A stretch of 30,633 nt of DNA from assembly GCA_016928755.1 (NCBI GenBank), contig JAFGKB010000072.1, forward strand, positions 1 to 30,633, in the 5' to 3' direction. Both the position numbers and the translations under genes were made by a program. This document shows, in pieces, positions 23,614-30,633 of the stretch. This DNA comes from Anaerolineae bacterium. Lineage in GTDB: Bacteria > Chloroflexota > Anaerolineae > B4-G1 > SLSP01. The notes below the pieces were generated by a model, which was not told where the DNA came from, searched no databases, and saw nothing but the letters and a program-made list of their open reading frames with translations. How positions within the stretch are numbered: the first letter of the stretch is position 1; each line of letters opens with the position of its first letter.

Positions 23614-24084
23614 CTAAAAGTTTCCAATGGTTCTCGCGGTCTGCCGGCTGCGCACCAATAATGTCCAAGTCCCTTTTTGCACCGTCTCGTCACGTTGGTT
23701 CAGTATTTTTACGTTAAATGTTACCAGTCCCCCGGCATAGCCGGGCATCTCTCGCTTGCGCAGTACTTCCAAGTGTACCCGGATGGCATCCCCGATTTTC
23801 ACCGGCCCTCTATATTTCCATTCCAGTCCGGTAAATGCCTCCACACTCCCTGATGAAAAGCCCATACTATTTGCCAACCCCGTGGCAATAGATAGCACCA
23901 GTAATCCATGAGCAATACGCTCTCCAAATGGCGTCGTTGCAGCAAACTCCTCATCAGTGTGGAGTGGATTATAATCACCTGATAGTTCGGCAAAGGTACT
24001 AATATCTGCTGCTGTGATTTCCCGTGTCCCGGTCTCAATACTGGTACCGGTTTCCAAATCCTCAAAATAACGTTGTTCTTCCAT
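23614..24084 (-). CDS. MaoC-family dehydratase / (R)-enoyl-CoA hydratase-like
   Basis: The 156-residue hot-dog-fold protein carries the MaoC signature: Asp and His in LSGDYNPLHTDEEFA and the following FGERIAHGLL. Members hydrate trans-2-enoyl-CoA (PhaJ-like) or dehydrate hydroxyacyl chains; the exact substrate cannot be read from sequence. It starts MEEQRYFEDLETG, typical of the family, at ATG 24084, but no good ribosome site precedes it (GGAG is 15 nt away). It lies between a GT4 glycosyltransferase gene and the PBP gene, so a link to lipid or envelope metabolism is possible but unproven. Confidence 0.9.
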   Translation of the reverse strand: MEEQRYFEDLETGTSIETGTREITAADISTFAELSGDYNPLHTDEEFAATTPFGERIAHGLLVLSIATGLANSMGFSSGSVEAFTGLEWKYRGPVKIGDAIRVHLEVLRKREMPGYAGGLVTFNVKILNQRDETVQKGTWTLLVRSRQTARTIGNF

Positions 24085-24195
24085 TAAATACTATGTCAAC
24101 TCCGCTAATATTCTGGGTGCATTTCCCGGCATCTAAAAAGCGTTATATTAGTTGGCTTACAGTCTGCTGGTTATGCACCTATAAATCCTATGATC

Positions 24196-25362
24196 TTAAG
24201 TGTGAGCCCCATCCAACAGCCTCTCAAATAACGCTTCGTAATCTTTTACTGTGCGCTCTGTTGAGAAACGTTCCATAATCTCTTCCCGTGGCCGGATGTA
24301 GGTAGCCCGATTCTTTAAGACCTTGAGAATAGATTCTGCCAGTCCTTCCGAGTCACCGATAGGGGCTACTTCTCCCATTCCGGTTTGGAGTACCGGTTGG
24401 CGTACCCCTGGTAGATTGCTGGCAACACTGGGGACCCCGTTCATCATCGCCTCAATTTGCACCAGGCCGAAAGACTCGGTGGAATTCAAGCTCGGAACCA
24501 CGATAACATCTAAGTTGGGATAAAAGGCTGCCATTTGCACCGGGTCCAGCACTCCGAGGAATTTCCATTGCCCGGCCCGTTCGTACCGGCGGATTAGTGG
24601 GTCCAAACGTTGTGCATAGGCTTGCTCGCTTAGTACATCTTTATATTGCCCGGCGAAGAGAATCTTAGCATTGGGATAAACTTCCAAAATCTTCGGAAAA
24701 GCTTCCAGCAATACCTCGACCCCTTTTTCCGCTGCCAACCGGGCGGCCATACCAATAATTGGGCTTTTATTATCTGGGTTATGCATCTTTGCAAAAGCAG
24801 CTACACCTGACGGAGTGCTCTCCGGTAGTTCGATAGGTGGGGGGATGACCTCTAGTTTGCTTGCAAACTGCTGCAAGAAGGGTGAACTATCCGCGAAGTC
24901 TTGGGTGTAGGCCACCACTTTATGGCTGAAACGTCCCGCCAACTTATTCATTTCCAGAATCTCGTCGTTGACCACACGGTTAAATGCGCCTGAGGGTAAT
25001 TTAAGGTCGCAGTGATAGGTCAGAACTGTGGGCTTTTTGAGTAATCGCCCGCGCAGAGCGACCCCTGCCGCGTCAAATTGAGGGAGATGGAGGCTGAGGA
25101 CATCCGCTTGTAAGACGTGTTTCCAGGCCAGGAAGCCAAACGTGGGCATAATCACGCCCTTACTGATACGAAAGAGCACCGGAGCGCGTACAATTTCTAC
25201 GCCATTTAACGTTTCCCTGGCTGCCAGGGACCTGGAATATCGCGAAGTGAGCACCGTTACTTGATGCCCCCGCGCGGCTAATCCCCGTGCCAGTCGTTCT
25301 GCATAAATAGTCAATCCGCTTGTGTGCGGACGGTAGTAAGTCAATACAACAAGAACACGCAT
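24196..25362 (-). CDS. GT4-family glycosyltransferase
   Basis: The 388-residue GT-B protein has an N-terminal acceptor domain (VLTYYRPHTSGLTIYAERLA) and a C-terminal nucleotide-sugar domain with GMAARLAAEKGVEVLLEAF and the EX7E motif ESFGLVQIE, as in GT4 retaining transferases such as PimA-like mannosyltransferases. It has no signal peptide and probably works at the inner membrane face. AAGGAG lies about 12 nt before ATG 25362, a rather long spacing. It follows the epimerase gene by 81 nt and probably shares its transcript. The product could be a glycolipid or surface polysaccharide; donor and acceptor are unknown. Confidence 0.92.
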   Translation of the reverse strand: MRVLVVLTYYRPHTSGLTIYAERLARGLAARGHQVTVLTSRYSRSLAARETLNGVEIVRAPVLFRISKGVIMPTFGFLAWKHVLQADVLSLHLPQFDAAGVALRGRLLKKPTVLTYHCDLKLPSGAFNRVVNDEILEMNKLAGRFSHKVVAYTQDFADSSPFLQQFASKLEVIPPPIELPESTPSGVAAFAKMHNPDNKSPIIGMAARLAAEKGVEVLLEAFPKILEVYPNAKILFAGQYKDVLSEQAYAQRLDPLIRRYERAGQWKFLGVLDPVQMAAFYPNLDVIVVPSLNSTESFGLVQIEAMMNGVPSVASNLPGVRQPVLQTGMGEVAPIGDSEGLAESILKVLKNRATYIRPREEIMERFSTERTVKDYEALFERLLDGAHT

Positions 25363-25443
25363 TATTATTATTTACTCCTTAATCTCACTCCCGGAAATTT
25401 CTCCGCTTGTTGGGAAGTTGTTTTTTGGCAGGTAGATGTTAGT

Positions 25444-26469
25444 CTACTGCTCAAACAACGCCCGGTTTTCAACTACCCAATTATATAATCTTGTGATACC
25501 TTCTTCTACGCTTACCTGGGGCTGCCAATTCAAATCCCGGGCCGCCTTGCGGATATCAGAAACGTAGATGCGTTGGTCACCGGGTCGCCAGTCTCCTTTG
25601 TCGGTCGGGATGGGGTGTCCTGTCAGCTTCTCTAAAAGGGGTTGGAACTCTTTCCAGACCGATAGTTGGTTATCTACACCCCCGCCGACATTATAGACCT
25701 GACCGGTCACATGCCCTATATTGGCCAGCGCGGCATCATAGGCGTTGAGCAAGTCATCAATATATAGCAAGTCACGTACCTGCTTCCCATCGCCATAGAT
25801 TGTAATCGGCTTACCCAGGACGGCGGCGATAATAAACCACGCTACCCAGCCCTGCGCCTCGAACCCGAATTGCCGGGGGCCATAGATACAACTTTGGCGG
25901 AACACCACCGTCGGCAAGCTGTAAATGCGGGCATAATCCCGCGTATACTGGTCACCGGTGCCTTTTGAGCAGCCATAAGGCGAGTGGAAATCTAGGGAAT
26001 AGCACTCGGAAATTCCATGTACATAATCGCGATATGCGTATCGGGTCTCCCGCTCCTGAATAATCAGGCCTTCCATACCGCCATACACTTTGTTGGTTGA
26101 GGCATACAGGATGGCCGGATAGCGGCCTGAGAGCCGGGCGGCTTCCAATACATTAAAAGTCCCTAGCGCATTGACCTCGAAATCCTCCCTGGGATGTAGC
26201 ACCGAGGTGGTAACCGCAACCTGTGAGGCCAGGTGGACGACAATATCAATATCGCGCATCGTTGCCGTAAGTAACGCCGCATCGCGTACATCCCCCTGGA
26301 TAAATGTGAAGGCTCCTGTGTCAAAAGTCGCGTTCAACCATTCTAGGTTCCGTATCGTTCCCTTGCGGGAGAGATTATCGTAAATTGTGACGTGCTCGCC
26401 ACGGCTTAACAGTCTATGGACGTAGTTGCTTCCAATGAAGCCCGCGCCGCCGGTGATTAAGTAATGCAT
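25444..26469 (-). CDS. Extended SDR, CDP-paratose 2-epimerase-like
   Basis: The 341-residue protein is an NAD-dependent sugar-nucleotide epimerase/dehydratase. It has the Rossmann motif GGAGFIGSN (7-15), the active-site ASTNKVYGG and SPYGCSKGTGDQY with catalytic Tyr and Lys, and the RQSCIYGPRQFG and GWVAWF segments resembling CDP-paratose (tyvelose) 2-epimerases. A UDP- or CDP-sugar substrate is likely but not certain. GGAGG lies 8 nt before ATG 26469. A promoter at 26536-26564, overlapped by an inverted repeat, precedes it. With the downstream GT4 gene and the upstream flippase-like gene it forms an envelope-sugar cluster. Confidence 0.9.
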   Translation of the reverse strand: MHYLITGGAGFIGSNYVHRLLSRGEHVTIYDNLSRKGTIRNLEWLNATFDTGAFTFIQGDVRDAALLTATMRDIDIVVHLASQVAVTTSVLHPREDFEVNALGTFNVLEAARLSGRYPAILYASTNKVYGGMEGLIIQERETRYAYRDYVHGISECYSLDFHSPYGCSKGTGDQYTRDYARIYSLPTVVFRQSCIYGPRQFGFEAQGWVAWFIIAAVLGKPITIYGDGKQVRDLLYIDDLLNAYDAALANIGHVTGQVYNVGGGVDNQLSVWKEFQPLLEKLTGHPIPTDKGDWRPGDQRIYVSDIRKAARDLNWQPQVSVEEGITRLYNWVVENRALFEQ

Positions 26470-26504
26470 AAGCTATAACCTCCGTGATGGATGATTTAGG
26501 GCTA

Positions 26505-26546
26505 AAAGGTATAACTTCCGGCATCGTTGCAGGAAATTATACCTTT
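26505..26546. repeat. Inverted repeat over SDR promoter
   Basis: AAAGGTATAA (26505-26514) pairs with TTATACCTTT (26537-26546). After a 1-nt gap, TTCC and GGAA also pair, leaving a 12-nt loop. The outer arm overlaps the -10 box and the predicted start of the SDR transcript, so it looks like an operator or a leader hairpin. Confidence 0.55.
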
Positions 26547-26564
26547 ACAAAACTTCAGGGTTAA
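26536..26564 (-). promoter_or_regulatory. Promoter of SDR-GT4 genes
   Basis: On the minus strand TTAACC (26559-26564) and TATAAT (26536-26541) are 17 nt apart. The predicted start, near 26529, gives a leader of about 60 nt. Confidence 0.6.
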
Positions 26565-26576
26565 ATAATTCATTTC

Positions 26577-27578
26577 TTATTCGGATTTTGTCTCCTGGCT
26601 GGTACTGACAAGGCTCTTAAGCGAGATCCCCCATACCATCAGCGCCACTGTTCCCATACTCACCCCCATCAGATACGAGACACCATGAGCGAGGATTGCA
26701 TAAGTTACGGCTAGGGGATTCGAGACATTGAATCGGGGTAGGGTCAGTGCCCAGGTAGCGGCTGCATGGTAGCCGCCGATACCTCCCTGACTAGGTACTG
26801 CCATACCCAACGCTGTCGCCCAGGTAACTACCAGTGCAGCTAATAAAGGTTGTGCCGGCATAGCCTCGTGGAGGAGGGCATATTGGAGTGTGATATAGTT
26901 TAACACAACACAGCTCCAAATACCTAGCGACAATAGGAACAGGCTAAGTCCTTTTTGTGGGGAACGCAGAGCCTGGAGACCTTCTAAAATACCACGCAGG
27001 GGATTGAGCCAGCGCTCTGGGTCGCCCAGGGGTAAGAACTCGATGATCTTCCGGGCCAGCTCCTCGGTCTTCTCCGGGAAGCGGGCCATTAATGTCAGCA
27101 CAATCAACAGGACTAACGCTACCGCGCCGCTAACCAGACCGGCGATCACCGAATTTCCTACCGCGATGAAGGGCAGGGTGATCACCAGGAAAATAACCAC
27201 TGTCAACAGGTCCAGCGTGCGCTCGATCACTACCGTCGAAAGTGCGGCCATCACGGTGACCTTGCTGCGCATACTGGCAGCCACTGCCCGTGCCGGATCC
27301 CCTAGTCTAAGGGGCATAATATCGCTGACCAGGTATCCAATACAAATTAGCCCAAAAGCATCTTTAACAGATACTTCCTCGTTAAGCAAAATCCGCCAAC
27401 GATAGGCGCGGAAGACAAAACTCCCTACCATACAACCTACCGTCAGTGCGACCCAAATCCACTTCGCCTGCTGTATAGCCGTCCCAACCTCACTTAACTT
27501 CACATTGCGCATTGCAAAATACAACCCTGCAATGCTGATGACCAGAGCCAGGATAATCTGTAAGCCTTTGTTTTTCAT
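26577..27578 (-). CDS. UPF0104/YbhN-like (LPG synthase TM-type) membrane protein
   Basis: With ATG 27578 the protein has 333 residues and about eight membrane helices, beginning MKNKGLQIILALVISIAG. The ERTLDLLTVV segment, the LRLGDPARA motif and the late PSQGGIGGYHAAA are typical of the lysylphosphatidylglycerol synthase membrane-domain family (UPF0104, YbhN, AglD), proposed to flip or handle polyprenyl or lipid-linked compounds. The frame is open up to an ATG at 27701, but the extra 41 residues are polar and unlike the family. They also contain an extended -10 element, TGGTATAAT, ending 7 nt before ATG 27578. No Shine-Dalgarno site precedes ATG 27578, so the mRNA is probably leaderless. It is next to sugar-nucleotide and glycosyltransferase genes, which suits a lipid-carrier role. 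Confidence 0.88.
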   Translation of the reverse strand: MKNKGLQIILALVISIAGLYFAMRNVKLSEVGTAIQQAKWIWVALTVGCMVGSFVFRAYRWRILLNEEVSVKDAFGLICIGYLVSDIMPLRLGDPARAVAASMRSKVTVMAALSTVVIERTLDLLTVVIFLVITLPFIAVGNSVIAGLVSGAVALVLLIVLTLMARFPEKTEELARKIIEFLPLGDPERWLNPLRGILEGLQALRSPQKGLSLFLLSLGIWSCVVLNYITLQYALLHEAMPAQPLLAALVVTWATALGMAVPSQGGIGGYHAAATWALTLPRFNVSNPLAVTYAILAHGVSYLMGVSMGTVALMVWGISLKSLVSTSQETKSE

Positions 27579-27585
27579 AAGGCAA

Positions 27586-27594
27586 ATTATACCA
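27586..27594 (-). promoter_or_regulatory. Extended -10 promoter giving a leaderless transcript
   Basis: TGGTATAAT on the minus strand has its last base 7 nt from the A of ATG 27578, which places the transcription start at or next to the start codon. No good -35 is seen, as is common for extended -10 promoters. Confidence 0.55.
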
Positions 27595-27694
27595 TAGGGC
27601 TGTCTGAATGTGGATTCCAAAACCGGGACTTGACAAAGTATGGGGGTATCTTGCTCGTTAGTGTTTTCTTGATTTAAAAGGTTAAATGAGTTCA

Positions 27695-27723
27695 TTGTCA
27701 ATATTTGTGTTTTCGCTTATAAT
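27695..27723 (+). promoter_or_regulatory. Promoter of Panacea-Fic pair
   Basis: TTGTCA (27695-27700) and TATAAT (27718-27723) are 17 nt apart. The transcript would start near 27730, about 25 nt before the first gene, with TAGGAG in between. Confidence 0.75.
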
Positions 27724-27754
27724 GAAGTTGAAATCAGTAGGAGAATTAAGTTAG

Positions 27755-28363
27755 ATGAATGTAGTTATCCAACCTGAGTATGTTCTTGCTAAGTATCCAA
27801 ACAAAGTAATTACACCACTAAAACTTCAAAAATTGTTATATTATGTTAAGGTTTGGAGCTTGATAGCAGGTAAACCATTATATGCGGGCCAGTTTCACCG
27901 CTGGTCTTATGGCCCTGTGGATCAAGTTGTGTACCATAATTATAAAGTTTATGGGCAGGGTCCCATTCCTGTACCTTCAAATCCTCCAATTATTATTGAT
28001 AGCGAAGCAAAGGCATTGGCAGATTTTATCTTGGAAGCCTACATAATTTTTTCTGCATATGATTTGAGTGCAATGACCCACCGAGAACAACCGTGGCAGA
28101 ATACTCCAAATGGTGAGATAATTAGCGATACAGTCATTTTGGATTATTATTGTAATCATCCTTTCGCTCGCAATTTTAACCCCTTTGATCCCGATGGAAA
28201 ACCTTTTTATGCTGTGCAAAGTGATGCTTGGCATGCTTTTACAATGGATATGGTCAAAGAAGAAGCTGAACAATACCATAGTTATGAATCTTATTCAGAG
28301 TATAAGCAACAAGTAAAAGCTGCACAGAAGGATGTGCAGCAAATCTTTGATAAACTTGTCTAG
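27755..28363 (+). CDS. Panacea-domain (DUF4065/SocA-like) putative antitoxin
   Basis: The 202-residue protein carries the Panacea domain over most of its length: TPLKLQKLLYYVKVWSLIAG at 20-39, the FHRWSYGPV segment, and LSAMTHREQPW in the second half, all hallmarks of DUF4065. Panacea domains act as antitoxins for many unrelated toxins (the PanAT systems of Kurata and colleagues), and SocA is a related proteolytic adaptor. The C-terminal tail (about 165-202) is charged and helical and may be the toxin-specific part. TAGGAG lies 11 nt before ATG 27755. The Fic gene follows after 2 nt, so the pair is one operon. The codons are clearly more AT-rich than the neighbouring coaX, consistent with horizontal acquisition. 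Confidence 0.9.
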   Translation: MNVVIQPEYVLAKYPNKVITPLKLQKLLYYVKVWSLIAGKPLYAGQFHRWSYGPVDQVVYHNYKVYGQGPIPVPSNPPIIIDSEAKALADFILEAYIIFSAYDLSAMTHREQPWQNTPNGEIISDTVILDYYCNHPFARNFNPFDPDGKPFYAVQSDAWHAFTMDMVKEEAEQYHSYESYSEYKQQVKAAQKDVQQIFDKLV

Positions 28364-28365
28364 TC

Positions 28366-29043
28366 GTGAGTGCTGAATTAACGCATCTTGTAAAATTAAT
28401 GCAGGCTTTTCCTGTTCCTAATGCTCCTTCGCCACAAAAAGCTCAACAAATTCTAAGAGATCGTTATTTGGTTCTTAAAACGAAGAACTTTGATGATTTA
28501 CCTGAGATAAGACAGTCTTCTCAGTTTCCTGATTTGTTCTTTAATCTGACTTTATTTTCACATCATGCATTGTATTTCGGTATATTGTCTAATGCTGGCC
28601 AATTTCGTGATCCTAATGATAATCTTAATGGTAATGTGTGGTTTGGTCGTTCCCCTGACGCAGGTGCTCCGCGCTATCAAGGTATTTCGTCTTTATCTTT
28701 AGAAGATGAATTGAAGTTAATATACGAATTATTTAGTCGTGTTGATGCTGATCCTATAGCAAGCGTAGCACGTTTCTACCAGCGTTTTGTACAAATTCAT
28801 CCTTTTTATGATGCGAATGGTCGTATTGGAAGATTATTGGTCCATTGGTATCTGGATTACTATAAGTATCATATGCAATGGGCTGATTTCAGCCAAAGTA
28901 CAAAGTGGTTAAAAAAGTTAAATGCTTGTCATAACCGGTATGGTCAATCTAATTATGAAGAGTATCTGGGTTATTTTGTGAATTATATGCGTTGTTATGT
29001 TAGTGCTAAAGTAGATTATGAATTACAAGAACCAAATGATTAA
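28366..29043 (+). CDS. Fic-domain protein, putative toxin of Panacea-Fic pair
   Basis: The 225-residue protein has a complete Fic motif, HPFYDANGRIGR (His145, Asp149, Asn151, Arg153), preceded by the helix ASVARFYQRFVQI. Fic enzymes transfer AMP or other phosphate-containing groups to protein hydroxyls. With catalytic His, acidic residue and Arg present, it should be active; Ala replaces the usual first Gly of the GNGR. I see no clear inhibitory [S/T]xxxE[G/N] helix, so control probably comes from the preceding Panacea protein. The start is a GTG at 28366, 2 nt after the antitoxin stop, with no separate ribosome site, implying translational coupling. A toxin role is inferred from the pairing. 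Confidence 0.9.
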   Translation: MSAELTHLVKLMQAFPVPNAPSPQKAQQILRDRYLVLKTKNFDDLPEIRQSSQFPDLFFNLTLFSHHALYFGILSNAGQFRDPNDNLNGNVWFGRSPDAGAPRYQGISSLSLEDELKLIYELFSRVDADPIASVARFYQRFVQIHPFYDANGRIGRLLVHWYLDYYKYHMQWADFSQSTKWLKKLNACHNRYGQSNYEEYLGYFVNYMRCYVSAKVDYELQEPND

Positions 29044-29110
29044 TCAGTATTGCTCCTCTAACAAAACAGGCTACACTTATCCCTCATATATATAATCTGT
29101 AGGAGGCAAA

Positions 29111-29875
29111 ATGCTTTTAGCCATTGACATAGGTAACACCAACATCGTTTTTGGTATTCATGACGGCAGCGGCTGGCTTCACCATTGGCGTATACGTACC
29201 GTCCGCGAGAAGATGCCCGATGAATACGGCGCGCTCTTTCGCATGTTCTTACGTGAGGCCGGACTCGCAATGGATGTCTTTGACCAGGTTGTTCTTAGCA
29301 GCGTCGTCCCCCCGCTCACCGGACGCATCCAGCAGATGCTCGCAGACCAGACCGGTCATAGTCCCCTGATCGTCAGCTACAAAATCAACACCGGCCTTAA
29401 ATTTAATGTGGGGAATCCAGCCGAAGTCGGCGCAGACTTGATCGCCGACGCCGTGGCTGCGTATGAATGCTTCCATTCAGCCGCCATCGTCGTGGACTTT
29501 GGCACGGCCACTACTTTCACCGCCATCTCCAAGGATGCCGAATTTTTGGGCGTTGCCATTGCTCCTGGTATCAATCTGGCCGCCTCTGCATTAGCCAGTG
29601 GGGCTGCTCAATTGCCGCATATCCGCCTGGAACCGCCCCCCCATGCTATTGGTACTGATACTATCGAGGCCATCCAATCCGGTATCGTCCTGGGTTATGT
29701 TGGCTTGGTTGAGGGGATGTTACGCCGTTTCCAGGCCGAAATCGGCGGCGAGGTCAACGCTATCGCTACCGGTGGCCTCTCCCGTCTTGTCGCCCCCTTA
29801 ACCGGTAAATTCACCGCAGTTGATGAGTGGCTTACCCTAGAAGGAATCCGCCTTATTGCACTCCGCAACCGCTGA
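29111..29875 (+). CDS. coaX: Type III pantothenate kinase
   Basis: The 254-residue CoaX phosphorylates pantothenate in the first step of coenzyme A synthesis. It has the ASKHA phosphate-binding start AIDIGNTNIVFG, the GADLIADAVAAYE motif with the catalytic Asp, VDFGTATTFTAIS, and the C-terminal GYVGLVEGML and ATGGLS motifs. Length is normal. TAGGAGGCAAA immediately precedes ATG 29111, and a TATAAT lies at 29091-29096 without a recognisable -35. GC content rises sharply compared with the Fic gene just upstream, marking the right boundary of the AT-rich module. Confidence 0.96.
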   Translation: MLLAIDIGNTNIVFGIHDGSGWLHHWRIRTVREKMPDEYGALFRMFLREAGLAMDVFDQVVLSSVVPPLTGRIQQMLADQTGHSPLIVSYKINTGLKFNVGNPAEVGADLIADAVAAYECFHSAAIVVDFGTATTFTAISKDAEFLGVAIAPGINLAASALASGAAQLPHIRLEPPPHAIGTDTIEAIQSGIVLGYVGLVEGMLRRFQAEIGGEVNAIATGGLSRLVAPLTGKFTAVDEWLTLEGIRLIALRNR

Positions 29876-30633
29876 GCAGAAAACCCGGTTTCAGCATTAC
29901 AAATATGTCTTAGTCCCGGCAGTTTTGCTCCTGGGTGCTCTTGTTCATGTTGGCTGGTTGGCCCGCTTTCCTACTGATCCTCTTGGCCCGGTGGATGCTG
30001 AGGGTTTTCATCTCCTGGCCGTAAACATGCTTAATGGTGACGGCTTCGCCATTGGGTGGGAGCCGCCATTCTGCCCCACTGCCATCCGTCCACCGCTTTA
30101 CCCGTTTCTCATTGCCGGATGTTACAAACTCCTTGGCCCTAATCCACAGCTCATCGTCCTAGGCCAGATATTGCTGGAAACTCTCACGACGGCTCTGGTT
30201 ATTCGCTTGACTTCTTCAATAACCGGCCTGCGTATTGGCCTGCTGGCCGGCTTGTTGTATGCTATCAACGGCACGACGCAGCGCTATACCGGCTATCTGT
30301 TTGCCGAGACCTTGCTTCTTATACTTATAACTGCCTCTCTGTGGCGAACTGTGGTTTGTCTGCGCCGGCCCTCCTTGGGGAATACTGCCCTGGCCGGCTT
30401 TCTGTGGGGATTGACCTTACTTACTAAGCCCAACGTTCAATACCTGGTACTGGCTATGGGGGGGCTTCTCATCTTCCAAAACCTTCTAGGTGCATTGCAC
30501 TTTCTTAAGTGCGTTGCACCTGATTTTCGTTATCATTGGGGTAGCCGGCCACATGGTAATTCCTCTCCTAACTCTGCTTCCCGTTCTCGTTCTCAACTGA
30601 TTGCTCCAAACCCCAGTCCTCAACTGATTGCTC
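29856..30633 (+). CDS. GT39/PMT_2-like membrane glycosyltransferase, partial and probably disrupted
   Basis: A frame starting at TTG 29856 overlaps the end of coaX by 20 nt (AAGGA about 10 nt upstream) and stays open to the window end. The first 210 or so residues fit a polyprenol-phosphate-sugar-dependent glycosyltransferase of the ArnT/PMT_2 type: a first membrane helix, a loop with DAEGFHLLA, then AIRPPLYPFLIA, several helices, AETLLLI and LTKPN. From about residue 211 the sequence becomes Ser/Arg-rich and unlike the family. At that point the DNA shows a 34-nt palindrome (30488-30521) and then 27-nt direct repeats (30593-30633). This suggests insertion of a repeat element that happens to stay in frame, so the gene may be a pseudogene or have an altered loop. 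The start codon is uncertain. Confidence 0.65.
   Translation, partial: MHSATAEQKTRFQHYKYVLVPAVLLLGALVHVGWLARFPTDPLGPVDAEGFHLLAVNMLNGDGFAIGWEPPFCPTAIRPPLYPFLIAGCYKLLGPNPQLIVLGQILLETLTTALVIRLTSSITGLRIGLLAGLLYAINGTTQRYTGYLFAETLLLILITASLWRTVVCLRRPSLGNTALAGFLWGLTLLTKPNVQYLVLAMGGLLIFQNLLGALHFLKCVAPDFRYHWGSRPHGNSSPNSASRSRSQLIAPNPSPQLIA
30488..30521. repeat. 34-nt imperfect palindrome inside GT39-like frame
   Basis: AGGTGCA and TGCACCT form the outer arms, GCACTT and AAGTGC the inner arms, with 2-nt mismatched bulges and a 4-nt loop. It marks the point where the protein leaves the family pattern. Confidence 0.75.
30593..30633. repeat. Start of 27-nt tandem repeat
   Basis: TCAACTGATTGCTC occurs at 30593-30606 and again at 30620-30633, a 27-nt period, separated by CAAACCCCAGTCC. 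The array continues or ends beyond the window. The style (CAGTCCTCAACTG) resembles minisatellite-like intergenic repeats. Confidence 0.65.

Noticed and set aside
27579..27701. N-terminal extension of the UPF0104 protein
   Set aside because: The extra 41 residues are polar, precede the first membrane helix, and include the extended -10 promoter; a start at 27578 is more consistent.
30593..30633. Possible CRISPR repeats at the window end
   Set aside because: Only two 14-nt copies with a 13-nt gap are visible; they fit a 27-nt minisatellite better than CRISPR repeat and spacer lengths.

Overview
The window looks like a chromosomal segment of a Chloroflexota bacterium (Anaerolineae/Caldilineae-like; phylum inferred, genus not assignable). 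Grounds are several multi-GAF histidine kinases, a stand-alone KaiC-like ATPase, a class A penicillin-binding protein with a long Gln/Pro-rich cytoplasmic head and a Thr/Pro-rich tail, a long SecA with insertions, and ordinary Shine-Dalgarno and sigma70-type signals. No tRNA, rRNA, CRISPR array or complete insertion sequence was seen.

Layout. (1) Bases 1-3625, minus strand: a CHAT protease-like protein running into a P-loop NTPase (cut by the window edge), an unrecognised Cys-rich protein, and an OmpR-type regulator whose receiver lacks the phosphoacceptor Asp. (2) Bases 4025-9116, plus strand: a three-gene phosphorelay (REC-GAF-GAF-kinase, single-domain REC, GAF-GAF-kinase-REC). It ends at a terminator shared with the convergent operon. 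(3) Bases 9198-15029, minus strand: a probable six-gene operon in the order winged-helix regulator, KaiC-like ATPase, two small membrane proteins, four-GAF histidine kinase, adenosine deaminase. (4) Bases 15231-19940, minus strand: secA, then rplT, rpmI and infC, the last with a probable AUC start. (5) Bases 20066-27578, minus strand, envelope genes: class A PBP, MaoC-type hydratase, GT4 glycosyltransferase, CDP-paratose-2-epimerase-like SDR, and a UPF0104/YbhN-like flippase-type membrane protein. (6) Bases 27755-29043, plus strand: an AT-rich Panacea-domain (DUF4065) plus Fic pair, a likely toxin-antitoxin module. (7) Bases 29111-30633, plus strand: coaX, then a GT39-like membrane protein that seems to be invaded by a palindrome and tandem repeats at the window edge.

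The most interesting part is the pair of signalling clusters between 3.6 and 15.2 kb. A 13-nt motif, GTACTCYTTYAAG, occurs three times in front of the winged-helix/KaiC operon and once upstream of the phosphorelay operon. One copy covers the -35 position of a TATAAT promoter. This suggests, by inference, that the two clusters share a regulator, possibly the winged-helix protein itself. The KaiC, two small membrane proteins, multi-GAF kinase and deaminase arrangement is the best candidate here for an uncharacterised system.
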